A stretch of 55,407 nucleotides of DNA, from positions 1 through 55,407 of the forward strand of contig NZ_ATHL01000018.1 of the NCBI RefSeq assembly GCF_000445125.1, in the 5' to 3' direction. Positions 34,967 through 45,847 of the stretch are shown one piece after another. Each line of letters starts with the position of its first letter. The stretch's first letter is position 1. Position numbers and translations under genes: made by a program. The notes beneath the pieces were generated by a model. That model was not told the origin of the DNA, made no database searches, and worked only from the letters and a program-made list of their open reading frames with translations. This stretch comes from Novosphingobium lindaniclasticum LE124 (GTDB lineage: Bacteria; Pseudomonadota; Alphaproteobacteria; Sphingomonadales; Sphingomonadaceae).

Positions 34967-35731
34967 ATGGCAGGCCATTCCAAATTCAAGAACATCATGC
35001 ACCGCAAGGGCGCGCAGGACAAGAAGCGCTCGGCGCAGTTCAGCAAGCTCAGCCGCGAAATCACCGTGGCCGCCAAGATGGGCATGCCCGATCCGGACAT
35101 GAACCCGCGCCTGCGCGCCGCCGTCAATGCGGCCAAGGCGCAGTCGATGCCCAAGGACAACATCCAGCGCGCGATCGACAAGGCGAGCAAGGGAGATGCC
35201 GAGAACTACGAGGAAGTGCGCTACGAGGGTTACGGTCCCGGCGGCGTCGCCCTCATCGTCGAGGCGCTGACCGACAACCGCAACCGTACCGCCACCAATG
35301 TGCGCACGGCCTTCTCCAAGAACGGCGGCAACCTCGGCGCTTCGGGCGCGGTTTCCCACGGTTTCGAGCGTCTCGGGCTGATCGAGTACCCTGCCAGCGT
35401 GGGTAACGAGGACAAGGTCCTCGAAGCTGCGATCGAAGCCGGCGCGGACGATGTCGAGAGCGACATGGGCGATGGCGACGAGAATCCCGGCAGCCACCAG
35501 ATTTGGGTCTCGGTCGATTCGCTGCACGACGTGGCCCGCGAGCTCGAAAAGGTCCTCGGCGAAGCCGAGGGCGTGAAGCTGGCCTGGAAGCCCAACCTCT
35601 CCGTCGATGTCGATGCCGACACGGCCGGCACGCTGATGAAGCTGGTCGACACGCTTGAGGACGACGATGACGTCCAGACCGTCTGGGGCAACTACGAGAT
35701 CTCCGACGACGTCATGGCGAAGCTCGGCTGA
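34967..35731 (+). CDS. YebC/PmpR family protein (TACO1-like)
   Basis: A 254-residue member of the YebC family, starting with the signature [20 protein letters not shown] and containing [20 protein letters not shown] and [12 protein letters not shown]. Members were first described as transcriptional regulators of quorum sensing or ruvC and are now also linked to relief of ribosome stalling. Its place directly before ruvCAB is the classic arrangement. A long imperfect hairpin (35756-35822) lies between it and ruvC. Confidence 0.95.
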   Translation: MAGHSKFKNIMHRKGAQDKKRSAQFSKLSREITVAAKMGMPDPDMNPRLRAAVNAAKAQSMPKDNIQRAIDKASKGDAENYEEVRYEGYGPGGVALIVEALTDNRNRTATNVRTAFSKNGGNLGASGAVSHGFERLGLIEYPASVGNEDKVLEAAIEAGADDVESDMGDGDENPGSHQIWVSVDSLHDVARELEKVLGEAEGVKLAWKPNLSVDVDADTAGTLMKLVDTLEDDDDVQTVWGNYEISDDVMAKLG

Positions 35732-35755
35732 TTTGGCCCCTGTCGGGCTGGGAAC

Positions 35756-35822
35756 GGGCGTTCTCCGCGCTTCCGGTGCTCACGTACTGAAGTACGCTGC
35801 GCGCCGGTTCTCGATAACGCCC
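35756..35822 (+). other. Long imperfect hairpin between yebC and ruvC
   Basis: The outer arms GGGCGTT (35756-35762) and AACGCCC (35816-35822) pair, and the centre is GTAC-TGAA-GTAC (35784-35795). The regions in between pair partly (CCGG and GCGC blocks). There is no T-run, so it is not a plain terminator. It may be a processing or attenuation site or a dispersed repeat. Confidence 0.55.
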
Positions 35823-35866
35823 ATTCTTGCTCCGATCTGCGCCAAATCCCCTGCGAGGCGGATAGC

Positions 35867-36343
35867 ATGATCATCATCGGCCTCGATCCGGGCCTGACCT
35901 GTACCGGCTGGGGCATTGTCGCGAAGAGCGGCAGCCGCCTCAGCCACGTCGCCAACGGGCAGATCCGCACCGATGCGAAAGCCGGGATGGCCGAGCGGCT
36001 GGTCGAACTGGACGCGGCGCTGACCGACGTGATCCTCCACCATCGCCCCGATAGCGGCGCGGTGGAAGAGGTCTTCGTCAACGTGAACCCGCAGTCCACG
36101 CTCAAGCTGGGCCAAGCGCGCGGCGTCGCCATGCTGTCGATCGCCCGTGCCGGACTGCCGGTGGCCGAATACTCCACCAAGGTCATCAAGAAGGCACTGG
36201 TGGGCACCGGCGGCGCCGACAAGAAGCAGATCCAGCATATGCTCAAAGTGCTGCTGCCCGGCGTGAAGCTGGCGGGTGAGGACGCCTCGGACGCCCTCGC
36301 CGTCGCCATCACCCATGCGAACATGCTGGGAAGCCACCGCTAG
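35867..36343 (+). CDS. ruvC: Crossover junction endodeoxyribonuclease RuvC
   Basis: A 158-residue Holliday-junction resolvase with the RNase H fold. Catalytic acidic residues are D7 ([15 protein letters not shown]), E67 ([12 protein letters not shown]), D139 and D142 ([14 protein letters not shown]). It cuts junctions held by RuvAB. The usual length and all active-site residues are present. It is followed 82 bases later by ruvA. Confidence 0.97.
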   Translation: MIIIGLDPGLTCTGWGIVAKSGSRLSHVANGQIRTDAKAGMAERLVELDAALTDVILHHRPDSGAVEEVFVNVNPQSTLKLGQARGVAMLSIARAGLPVAEYSTKVIKKALVGTGGADKKQIQHMLKVLLPGVKLAGEDASDALAVAITHANMLGSHR

Positions 36344-36425
36344 GCTCTGGACCGGGGGCAAGTGTCAACAGCCTCGATTCGAGGGGGCTGGCGCGGCGCG
36401 GATGTTCCTGTCATAGGAACAAACC

Positions 36426-37034
36426 ATGATCGCCAAGCTTACAGGTCTGCTCGACGACACCGGCCCCGACTGGGCGATCATCGACGTCAACGGCGTCGGT
36501 TATCTCGTCCATTGTTCCGCGCGCACGCTCGACCATCTCGGCATCCGGGGGGACAAGGTCGTCGTCCACACCGAGATGCAGGTTTCCGAAACCGACCAGC
36601 GGCTCATCGGCTTCACCAGCGGCGCGGAGCGCAACTGGTTCCGTCTGCTGACCGCGGTGCAGGGCGTCGGTTCGAAAGTGGCATTGGCGATCCTCTCCGC
36701 GCTGACGACCGAGGAATTGCAGCGCGCCTGCGCCGGCGGCGACAGCGCCATGGTCGCGCGCGCCAACGGCGTCGGGCCGAAGCTGGCCAGCCGCATTGTC
36801 AATGAGTTGAAGGACAAGGCCGGCGGCATGCCCACCGCGCCGGGAGCGCCGGGTCTCGGCGCCATCGCCGCTCCGGCGGGATTCTCCAGCGCCGATGCTG
36901 TCTCAGCGCTCCAGAACCTTGGCTTCAAGCCCGCGATCGCCAGCATGGCGGTAGGCAAGGCGGTGGAAGAACTGGGCGAAGATGCCGGACTGAACGACCT
37001 CGTCCGCGTGGCGCTGAAGAAGGCGGCGGGATGA
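36426..37034 (+). CDS. ruvA: Holliday junction branch migration protein RuvA
   Basis: A 202-residue RuvA with the N-terminal OB fold ([21 protein letters not shown]), two helix-hairpin-helix motifs ([37 protein letters not shown]), a Gly/Ala/Pro linker and the C-terminal RuvB-binding domain ([20 protein letters not shown]). It binds the junction as a tetramer and loads RuvB. It is flanked by ruvC and ruvB; a family-B repeat separates it from ruvB. Confidence 0.97.
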   Translation: MIAKLTGLLDDTGPDWAIIDVNGVGYLVHCSARTLDHLGIRGDKVVVHTEMQVSETDQRLIGFTSGAERNWFRLLTAVQGVGSKVALAILSALTTEELQRACAGGDSAMVARANGVGPKLASRIVNELKDKAGGMPTAPGAPGLGAIAAPAGFSSADAVSALQNLGFKPAIASMAVGKAVEELGEDAGLNDLVRVALKKAAG

Positions 37035-37058
37035 CCATCACGCCTCACCAGACGAAAC

Positions 37059-37085
37059 GTCATCCTGAACTCGTTTCAGGATTCA
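37059..37085. repeat. Family-B palindromic repeat inside the ruvA-ruvB spacer
   Basis: CGTCATCCTGAA, loop CTCGT, TTCAGGATT: an inverted repeat of the same family as those at 9017, 23034 and 39404, here lying between two genes of one operon rather than at an operon end. Confidence 0.75.
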
Positions 37086-37107
37086 TCTCCCGTCCCACGG
37101 CAGTCCA

Positions 37108-38142
37108 ATGACCGACAACCCCATCCTCACTTCCACCCGTCAGCCGGAGGACGCCGATGCGGCGCTGCGGCCCAAGACGCTGGCCGAATTCGTCGGGCAG
37201 GCGGCGGCGAAGGACAATCTTCGCGTCTTCATCGAAAGCGCCAAGTCGCGGCGCGAAGCGATGGATCATACGCTGTTCTTCGGCCCGCCGGGCCTTGGCA
37301 AGACCACGCTGGCGCAGATCGTCGCGCGCGAACTGGGCGTGGGCTTCCGCGCCACGTCCGGGCCGGTGATCGCCAAGGCGGGCGACCTGGCCGCGCTGCT
37401 GACCAATCTCGAACATGGCGACGTGCTGTTCATCGACGAGATTCATCGGCTCAATCCGGTGGTAGAGGAAGTGCTCTACCCGGCGATGGAAGATCGCGCG
37501 CTCGACCTGATCATCGGGGAAGGCCCCTCGGCGCGCTCGGTGCGGATCGATCTGCCGCCCTTTACGCTGGTGGGTGCGACGACGCGACAGGGTCTGCTGC
37601 AGACCCCGCTTCGCGATCGCTTCGGCATTCCCGTGCGACTTCAGTTCTACACGGTGCAGGAGCTGGAAAAGGTCGTCACGCGCGGTGCGAACCTGCTGGG
37701 CATCGGCATGGACAAGGGCGGCGCGACCGAAATTGCACGCCGTTCGCGCGGTACACCTCGTGTGGCTGGCCGCTTGATGCGCCGCGTGCGGGATTTCGCG
37801 CATGTGGCGGGCAGCGATGTCATCACTCACGAGATTGCCGACGATGCGCTGACGCGGCTGGAAGTCGATTCCATCGGTCTCGATGCGCAGGACCGGCGCT
37901 ATCTCAAGATGATTGCCGGGATCTACAAGGGCGGGCCGGTCGGGGTCGAGACGCTGGCCGCCGGCCTGTCCGAGCCGCGCGACACGATCGAGGAAGTGAT
38001 CGAGCCCTATCTGATCCAGCTCGGCCTGATCGCGCGGACGGCGCGGGGGCGCTGCCTCAACGATCATGGCTGGCAGCACCTGGGGATGACCCCGCCGAAC
38101 GGGAGCCAGCAAGGCGGCCTGTTCGATTCGGAGGCGGAGTAA
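37108..38142 (+). CDS. ruvB: Holliday junction branch migration helicase RuvB
   Basis: A 344-residue AAA+ motor: [11 protein letters not shown] at the N-terminus, Walker A GPPGLGKT (59-66), Walker [11 protein letters not shown] (DEIH 110-113), sensor 1 [11 protein letters not shown], the arginine-finger region [14 protein letters not shown], and the C-terminal winged helix ([15 protein letters not shown]). It drives branch migration with RuvA. It ends the yebC-ruvCAB cluster; a 10-bp inverted repeat follows at 38167-38201. Confidence 0.97.
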   Translation: MTDNPILTSTRQPEDADAALRPKTLAEFVGQAAAKDNLRVFIESAKSRREAMDHTLFFGPPGLGKTTLAQIVARELGVGFRATSGPVIAKAGDLAALLTNLEHGDVLFIDEIHRLNPVVEEVLYPAMEDRALDLIIGEGPSARSVRIDLPPFTLVGATTRQGLLQTPLRDRFGIPVRLQFYTVQELEKVVTRGANLLGIGMDKGGATEIARRSRGTPRVAGRLMRRVRDFAHVAGSDVITHEIADDALTRLEVDSIGLDAQDRRYLKMIAGIYKGGPVGVETLAAGLSEPRDTIEEVIEPYLIQLGLIARTARGRCLNDHGWQHLGMTPPNGSQQGGLFDSEAE

Positions 38143-38166
38143 GCGGGGCGTTTTGCGCGCAACAAT

Positions 38167-38201
38167 CTGTCGGGCCTGTTTACATATGCTCGGCCCGACA
38201 G
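38167..38201 (+). other. Inverted repeat downstream of ruvB
   Basis: Perfect 10-bp arms CTGTCGGGCC (38167-38176) and GGCCCGACAG (38192-38201) with a 15-base loop. It starts 24 bases after the ruvB stop. With no T-run it is a weak terminator candidate; a protein-binding dyad or 3' stabiliser is equally possible. Confidence 0.5.
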
Positions 38202-38381
38202 TCCCGCTTCGGCACAGCTTCTGCGTCATCTCCCAAAACCAACGCAATTTCTGCATCTTCGCTGCCAAATAACGGTAATTGCCATTGTCCGGTTAGCCGC
38301 TCTCTGCGTTTGTTGAGATCAAGTCGGCTCCGACGTTTCCCACCCGGGAACTGGCCGAGCAGAACGAAGAAAGAAACGATC

Positions 38382-39290
38382 ATGTCGGTTCGGATGGCCC
38401 TTGCTAAATTGTCTGCCTGTGCGGCGGGCTGCGCGATCATCGGCGGCGGCGCCGTGCATGTCGCCGAGACGCAGAGCAAGAAGGTCGAGTACCGCAAGGT
38501 CAAACAGGCCAAAGTGGCCAAGCCGGTTCGTCCCGCCAAGCGGCTGATCCGCAAGGATCCGCCACGCGACGTGCCGCCCGCCCGGCGTCTCATCGAACGC
38601 CCGCAGGATCCGCAGACGGCTTACGTGCCGCTTCCCCCGGCCTACGTTCCGCCTGCGCCGGCCCCGGTCTACGCCGGCGGTGGCGGCGGCGCGCCGGCCG
38701 TGATCGGTGGCGGCGGTAGTGGCGGCTTCGGCGGTTTCGGTGGCGGCTTCTTCGGAGGGTTCTTCGGCGGCGGCGGATCGGGTGGCGGCAATGTCATCAT
38801 CTCCTCCACCTCGAGTGGCGGCTCCACCTCCAGTTCGTCCTCGACCGGCGGGTTGACGACCACGGGCGGATCGACATCTACGTCCAGCTCGTCGGGCGGA
38901 TTGACGACCACCACCACCGGCGGTTCGACCTCCACCTCAAGCTCGACGGGCGGACTCACCACGACGACCACGACCGGCGGATTGACGACGACGACGAGTA
39001 CGGGCGGAATTACCTCCACGACGACGTCTTCCAGCTCGGGCGATGTCTCGACCAGCACGAGTTCGTCGACATCCTCGTCCACGTCGTCCTCCTCGAGCAC
39101 ATCGTCGTCGAGTTCCACTTCGTCATCGACGTCCAGTTCGTCGTCGACTTCCACGTCGTCTGGCGGCGGAAACCCGCCGCCGACCGATCCGCCGACCGAC
39201 GTTCCCGCGCCGCCGATGCTGATCCTGTTCGGTGCTGCGGCCGCTGCGGTGGTCGGCCGTCAGCGTCTGGCGCGCAAGAAGTCCGCCTGA
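38382..39290 (+). CDS. Exported Ser/Thr/Gly-rich low-complexity protein with CTERM-like sorting tail
   Basis: A 302-residue exported protein. After a hydrophobic N-terminal segment (KLSACAAGCAIIGGGAV) comes a basic, Pro-rich part with QTAYVPLPPAYVPPAPAP, a glycine-rich block (GGFGGFGGGFFGG), about 130 residues made almost only of Ser, Thr and Gly in repeats such as TGGLTTTT, and a tail VPAPPMLILFGAAAAAVV followed by GRQRLARKK. The tail (short Pro motif, hydrophobic helix, basic end) resembles PEP-CTERM/VPxPA-type exosortase signals, pointing to a surface or matrix protein (inference). The start at 38382 follows a purine-rich stretch; the frame to 38310 looks noncoding. A rho-independent terminator follows. 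Confidence 0.75.
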   Translation: MSVRMALAKLSACAAGCAIIGGGAVHVAETQSKKVEYRKVKQAKVAKPVRPAKRLIRKDPPRDVPPARRLIERPQDPQTAYVPLPPAYVPPAPAPVYAGGGGGAPAVIGGGGSGGFGGFGGGFFGGFFGGGGSGGGNVIISSTSSGGSTSSSSSTGGLTTTGGSTSTSSSSGGLTTTTTGGSTSTSSSTGGLTTTTTTGGLTTTTSTGGITSTTTSSSSGDVSTSTSSSTSSSTSSSSSTSSSSSTSSSTSSSSSTSTSSGGGNPPPTDPPTDVPAPPMLILFGAAAAAVVGRQRLARKKSA

Positions 39291-39333
39291 AGGGGGCCGC
39301 CAGCCGAGGGCCGTGCATGGCGGCCGGCTGGAG

Positions 39334-39370
39334 AAAGGGGTGAGCGTCGGGGGGCGCTCACCCCTTTTTC
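39334..39370 (+). terminator. Rho-independent terminator after the Ser/Thr-rich gene
   Basis: Stem GGGGTGAGCG (39337-39346) and CGCTCACCCC (39355-39364), perfect over 10 bp, followed by TTTTT (39365-39369). The preceding AAA extends the stem. Confidence 0.88.
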
Positions 39371-39403
39371 GTGCTCGTCTCCTGTTTGGGATCGGGAAAC
39401 CTC

Positions 39404-39475
39404 CGTCATCCTGAACTTCGTTCAGGATCTATCGCGCGGCTGGGGAATGGATCCTGAACCAAGTTCAGGATGACG
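39404..39475. repeat. Paired family-B palindromic repeats
   Basis: Arms CGTCATCCTGAACTT (39404-39418) and AAGTTCAGGATGACG (39461-39475) are perfectly complementary over 15 bp, and each also forms a small hairpin of its own (39410-39428 and 39450-39470). It lies between two convergent terminators. Confidence 0.8.
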
Positions 39476-39551
39476 AGCGTGTGCGGGGCGAGGTCCGGCA
39501 GGCGGGGGGAGGCGGTATCGGCGTCGCTCGATCGGCAGGTGCCGGACAAGG

Positions 39552-39589
39552 AAAAACCCCGCCCCGCGCGAACGCGGGACGGGGTTTTC
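39552..39589 (-). terminator. Rho-independent terminator of acnA
   Basis: A 16-bp stem with one G-T pair (AAAACCCCGCCCCGCG 39553-39568, CGCGGGACGGGGTTTT 39573-39588) and a tetraloop. It lies 26 bases beyond the acnA stop and on the minus strand ends in TTTTTCC. Confidence 0.88.
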
Positions 39590-39614
39590 GTTAGCCGTTG
39601 CGGCTGGCAGCGCT

Positions 39615-42287
<2,673 letters not shown>

Positions 42288-42433
42288 TTGGGTATTATCC
42301 CCTTCTGTATGGAGCGAGCCACGATGGAAGCGCAGCTATCCCGAAACCCACTAGCCCAGGTTCCGGAAATCAACGCCGTGCTGCATCGCGAGCAAGCGGA
42401 TTCTTCGGCCCCGCCGATGCGCGCTCCCGGCCC

Positions 42434-43360
42434 TCAGGTCAAGGGGGCGCGGCGTGGCGACTGGGACTCGACCTTTGCGTTTCTTGCACCGATCGAGCAG
42501 CCGATAACGATCAGTATCGCTCCGGCAACAGTCGGGAGATCGAGCCGCTCTCCGAACATGAGCCAGCCGAGCAGGGCGGCCCAGAGGAAACCGGTATATT
42601 CGATCGGCAGCAGCACTTGTGCTTCGGCACGGGCATAGCCCCAGGACAGGAACAGCAGCGCCATCGTCGCCAGAACCGCGCCCGCCAGGATCAGCAGCAG
42701 GCTCGGCTTATCAGGCACTGCCGCGAACCAGGGTGAAACACCCAAGAAAATCAGTGCGGTCAACAGGTTCTGGAACTGCGCGATCTCGACCGGCCCGGCC
42801 AGAAGCGCCTGCTTTCGCTGGAGAACGAGGTTGATCGCATAGAGCACGGCCGAGAGCAGTATGGCCGTGGTGCCTGCGACCGCCTCGTCCGAATAGGCGC
42901 CGGAACCGAACCGTCCCGCACCGATCACCAGCACGCCGACGACCCCCAGCAGCGAGGCGAGGACGGCGCGGCGCCGGATCGTCTCGCCCAGCAGGAGCGC
43001 CGCGAAGTAGAGCGCGATGATCGGCGCCACGAAGGAGATCGCGATTCCCTCGGCCATAGGAATTCGTACCAGGCCATAGAAAAAGAGCGTCGCCATCGCC
43101 GACGTGATGACTGCGCGCTGGACGTGAACCCGGAAGGCGGCGCGCGAGGGCTTGGGGCGCCCGGCCCTGAGCCAGAGCGGGAAGGTCAGGATCGCGGCGA
43201 AGCTATTGCGCAGCAGCAGCGCCATATAGACGCCGACCGCGAGCGAGGCGCCCTTGATGACTGCATCCATGGCGCTGAACGTGGCGATCCCGGCGACGAC
43301 GGCCAGGATCGGCAGGGCGGCGGACCGGTCGCCGGTGGGGGAAGCGGAAGCTGCGTTCAT
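42434..43360 (-). CDS. EamA/DMT-family transporter
   Basis: A 308-residue inner-membrane protein with ten hydrophobic segments in two EamA repeats (FSAMDAVIKGASLAVGVYMA, ALLLRNSFAAILTF; later VEIAQFQNLLTALIFLG and LPIEYTGFLWAALLGWLMFGE). The drug/metabolite transporter superfamily exports varied small molecules; the substrate is unknown. Start ATG 43360 follows AAGGGTG closely; GTG 43363 is possible. A longer frame to 44755 only reads the transpeptidase gene antisense. The last residues are basic. Confidence 0.88.
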   Translation of the reverse strand: MNAASASPTGDRSAALPILAVVAGIATFSAMDAVIKGASLAVGVYMALLLRNSFAAILTFPLWLRAGRPKPSRAAFRVHVQRAVITSAMATLFFYGLVRIPMAEGIAISFVAPIIALYFAALLLGETIRRRAVLASLLGVVGVLVIGAGRFGSGAYSDEAVAGTTAILLSAVLYAINLVLQRKQALLAGPVEIAQFQNLLTALIFLGVSPWFAAVPDKPSLLLILAGAVLATMALLFLSWGYARAEAQVLLPIEYTGFLWAALLGWLMFGERLDLPTVAGAILIVIGCSIGARNAKVESQSPRRAPLT

Positions 43361-43564
43361 CACCCTTGCCTGTCGTCGTCCGCGCGCCTTCGCGCAAGCC
43401 TGGCGTGCAATGCTTCCTGCGCGCAATTCATCGCAGCGACAGGCGAAATCCTTGAAACGGGGACTATATGAAGGCAAAGCGGGACATCGACGGCAGCCGA
43501 TTTCCCAGGGCTGCGTTTTCTCCTTGCATCCTATGCGCATCACCAAGGGCAGGTTCAGATCACA

Positions 43565-45067
43565 ATGGCGAGTTACATGAGGTTCGGTTGCAGCGTAGTG
43601 GCGGTCATCGCGGCGACGGGTCTCGCGGCGCAACCGGCTCTGGCGCAGAAGACGGAAGCTTCGAAGGCGGACTCGTCCAAGAAGAAGACGGTCTCGGCGC
43701 CCGTTTCCATCCTTCCGGCCGCGCAGGCGACTTCGGCAGCCAAGCCGGCGGTCAAGCCGCAGGGCGAGGCAGTCACGAAGCCTGCTGCGAAGACGGCCAG
43801 CCGTCCTGCGGCCCAGCCGGCAGTCCAGCCCACAGCGGTGCCGACGCCCGTTCCGATGATCTCGCAGCCGGTGGTGCAGGATGCGGTCCTTGCCGAGCCG
43901 ATCATGGCGTGGTCGCTGGCAGACGCCAAGGCGCTGCTCTCGACCGTGGAATACATCGGCAAGGAAGGCCTCGTTCCGGGCGACTATCAGCCGGCTGCCC
44001 TGCGCGCCGCCATCGCCAAGGGTGAAGGCGACGAACTCGACGCCTTGTTCAGCCGCGTGTTCGGCTGGCTGATCGAGGATCTTCGCGACGGCCGCACGCC
44101 GATGACCGCGCGCGTGCAGTGGTTCGCCGTCGATCCCGATCAGGACCTCATGCCCACCGCGCAGATCATGGCCCAGGCGCTTTCCGAGCACGATGTCGCC
44201 GGTGTGGTCGCCAAGCTGGCGCCCACCAATCCGGACTATGCCGCGCTCAAGGCCGATCTCAATGCCACGCCCATGGCCAACAAGACGCGCCGTGCGCTGA
44301 TCCAGGCCAACATGGACCGTTGGCGCTGGCTGGCCCGCGACCTGGGCGACGTCTACCTCATGACCAACGTTCCGGAGTTCCAGCTTCGCCTGGTGGTCAA
44401 GAACAAGATCATCCGCAGCTACAAGACCGTCGTCGGCAAGCCCGGCCGCACGGCGACGCCGCAGCTCGCCGAGACGGTGAGCGCCGTGGTGTTCAACCCC
44501 ACCTGGACGGTGCCGCAGTCGATCGTGAAGGGCGAAGGCCTTGGCGCCAAGGTGCTGAACAACCCCGGCTGGGCGAAATCGGCAGGCTACAAGGGCACCA
44601 AGAACGGCGACGGCACCATCACCGTCGTCCAGCAGCCGGGGCCGAACAACTCGCTGGGTCTGATGAAGATAGACATGCCCAACCCGCACGCGATCTATTT
44701 CCACGACACGCCCGCCAAGCAGTATTTCAACTCGGAAGTGCGCGCCTTCAGTCACGGCTGCATCCGCACCGAGCGCGCCGTGGAACTGGGCATGACCATG
44801 GCGATCCTGGGTGCGCAGAAGTCGGCCACCGAGGCGGCCGAGATCTCGCGCTCCGGCAAGTATACCAAGGTCGAGATGACCCGGACTTTCCCGGCCTACC
44901 TGACCTATTTCACCTACGCCCGCTCGATCGACGGCCAGCTCAAGCCGTTCAACGATCTCTACGCCCGCGACAAGCCGGTGCTCGACAGCTTTGCCGCACC
45001 GCGCCAGCTCAAGACCACCCAGCGCGCGAGCGAGGAAGAGATCATCAAGCTCGACAATCCGCTCTGA
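43565..45067 (+). CDS. L,D-transpeptidase (YcbB/LdtD-like)
   Basis: A 500-residue periplasmic peptidoglycan cross-linking enzyme. It has a signal peptide (cleavage near PALAQ, residues 24-28), an Ala/Pro/Lys-rich spacer (about 30-110), a scaffold region (SLADAKALLSTVEYIGKEGL, about 117-260) as in LdtD, and the YkuD catalytic domain with the nucleophile C399 in AFSHGCIRTERAVELG. WTVPQSIVKGEGLGAKVLNNP and IYFHDTPAKQYFNSEVR match the LdtD-type lid and core. It forms 3-3 cross-links and can bypass beta-lactam-sensitive transpeptidases. The start at 43565 or 43577 gives similar signal peptides. It is convergent with the YaiI-type gene. Confidence 0.92.
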   Translation: MASYMRFGCSVVAVIAATGLAAQPALAQKTEASKADSSKKKTVSAPVSILPAAQATSAAKPAVKPQGEAVTKPAAKTASRPAAQPAVQPTAVPTPVPMISQPVVQDAVLAEPIMAWSLADAKALLSTVEYIGKEGLVPGDYQPAALRAAIAKGEGDELDALFSRVFGWLIEDLRDGRTPMTARVQWFAVDPDQDLMPTAQIMAQALSEHDVAGVVAKLAPTNPDYAALKADLNATPMANKTRRALIQANMDRWRWLARDLGDVYLMTNVPEFQLRLVVKNKIIRSYKTVVGKPGRTATPQLAETVSAVVFNPTWTVPQSIVKGEGLGAKVLNNPGWAKSAGYKGTKNGDGTITVVQQPGPNNSLGLMKIDMPNPHAIYFHDTPAKQYFNSEVRAFSHGCIRTERAVELGMTMAILGAQKSATEAAEISRSGKYTKVEMTRTFPAYLTYFTYARSIDGQLKPFNDLYARDKPVLDSFAAPRQLKTTQRASEEEIIKLDNPL

Positions 45068-45279
45068 TGCATTCCACGGCCCTGGTTAACGCGAGAGCGA
45101 TAGCCGGGGCCTTGCCTCCCTCCCTGCCGTTGGCCACCTTGATGGGCAGGAACGGCCGGGAGACCAAGGACGCGCGAGCAGAACACCGGCAGCGATGCCC
45201 GGATCGAGGAAGCCGCCGCGCGCATCGCCGGACCTGCCGTTCCGGCGGGCGATCCCGGTTTCTTTCTAACTCGCGAAGA

Positions 45280-45738
45280 TTAAGCCGGGAACCGGCGCCG
45301 CAATTGCACCAGCGTCTGGTCCAGGCTGGAGAGGTAGCGCGAGCGGTCCGTCTTGCCGAACGGCGGCGGCCCGCCCACTACGTCCCCACCGGCCCTGAGG
45401 TCGGCCATGATCGCTCGCGTGGCGATGGCGCCGCCGATGCAGGCCGTGGTGAAGGGCTTGCCATTGGGAGCCAGCACTTCCGCACCCTGCTTGAGGCAGC
45501 GGTCCGCCAGCAGGATGTCGGCGGTAATGACCACGGTGCCGGGCGCGGTGTTCTCGACGATCCAGTCGTCGGCGGCATCGAAGGCGTCGCTCACCAGCTT
45601 GCGCGAGATCAGCGGCGAGGGCGGCACGCGGATCGGGCTGTTGCTCACCACCACGACCGGCACCTTGTAGCGCGCGGCGACTTTGTAGGTTTCGTCCTTC
45701 ACCGGGCAGGCGTCGGCATCGATCAATATGCGGATCAT
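45280..45738 (-). CDS. YaiI/YqxD family protein (DUF188)
   Basis: A 152-residue protein of the UPF0178/DUF188 family: MIRILIDADACPVKDETYKV, VVVVSNSPIRVP, VITADILLADRCLKQGA and GGPPPFGKTDRSRYLSSLD. The fold is NYN/PIN-like with conserved Asp residues, which suggests a nuclease, but no activity is established. The start at 45738 matches the family N-terminus; the upstream extension is not similar. It follows recQ on the minus strand with a family-A repeat between. Confidence 0.9.
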   Translation of the reverse strand: MIRILIDADACPVKDETYKVAARYKVPVVVVSNSPIRVPPSPLISRKLVSDAFDAADDWIVENTAPGTVVITADILLADRCLKQGAEVLAPNGKPFTTACIGGAIATRAIMADLRAGGDVVGGPPPFGKTDRSRYLSSLDQTLVQLRRRFPA

Positions 45739-45802
45739 GCGGCCTCTTAGCGCCTTGGCGGGCGGATGGCGAATGGCGGTAACGGCGATGGCTTGCAAAG
45801 AT

Positions 45803-45831
45803 CGTCGTCCCGGATCTAGTCCGGGACGACG
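45803..45831. repeat. Family-A palindromic repeat
   Basis: Perfect 12-bp arms CGTCGTCCCGGA (45803-45814) and TCCGGGACGACG (45820-45831) around TCTAG. It lies between the recQ stop and the YaiI-type start on the same strand. Confidence 0.85.
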
Positions 45832-45847
45832 GCCGAACCGGGTTGGG

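Noticed and set aside
38816..39020. Possible CRISPR-like or satellite repeat array
   Set aside because: The units are contiguous, imperfect and in frame with protein repeats; there are no unique spacers.
38669..39154. 161-codon acidic Val/Asp/Glu frame antisense to the Ser/Thr-rich gene
   Set aside because: Ser and Thr codon repeats read backwards give this composition. The plus-strand frame has a signal segment, a ribosome-binding site and a terminator.
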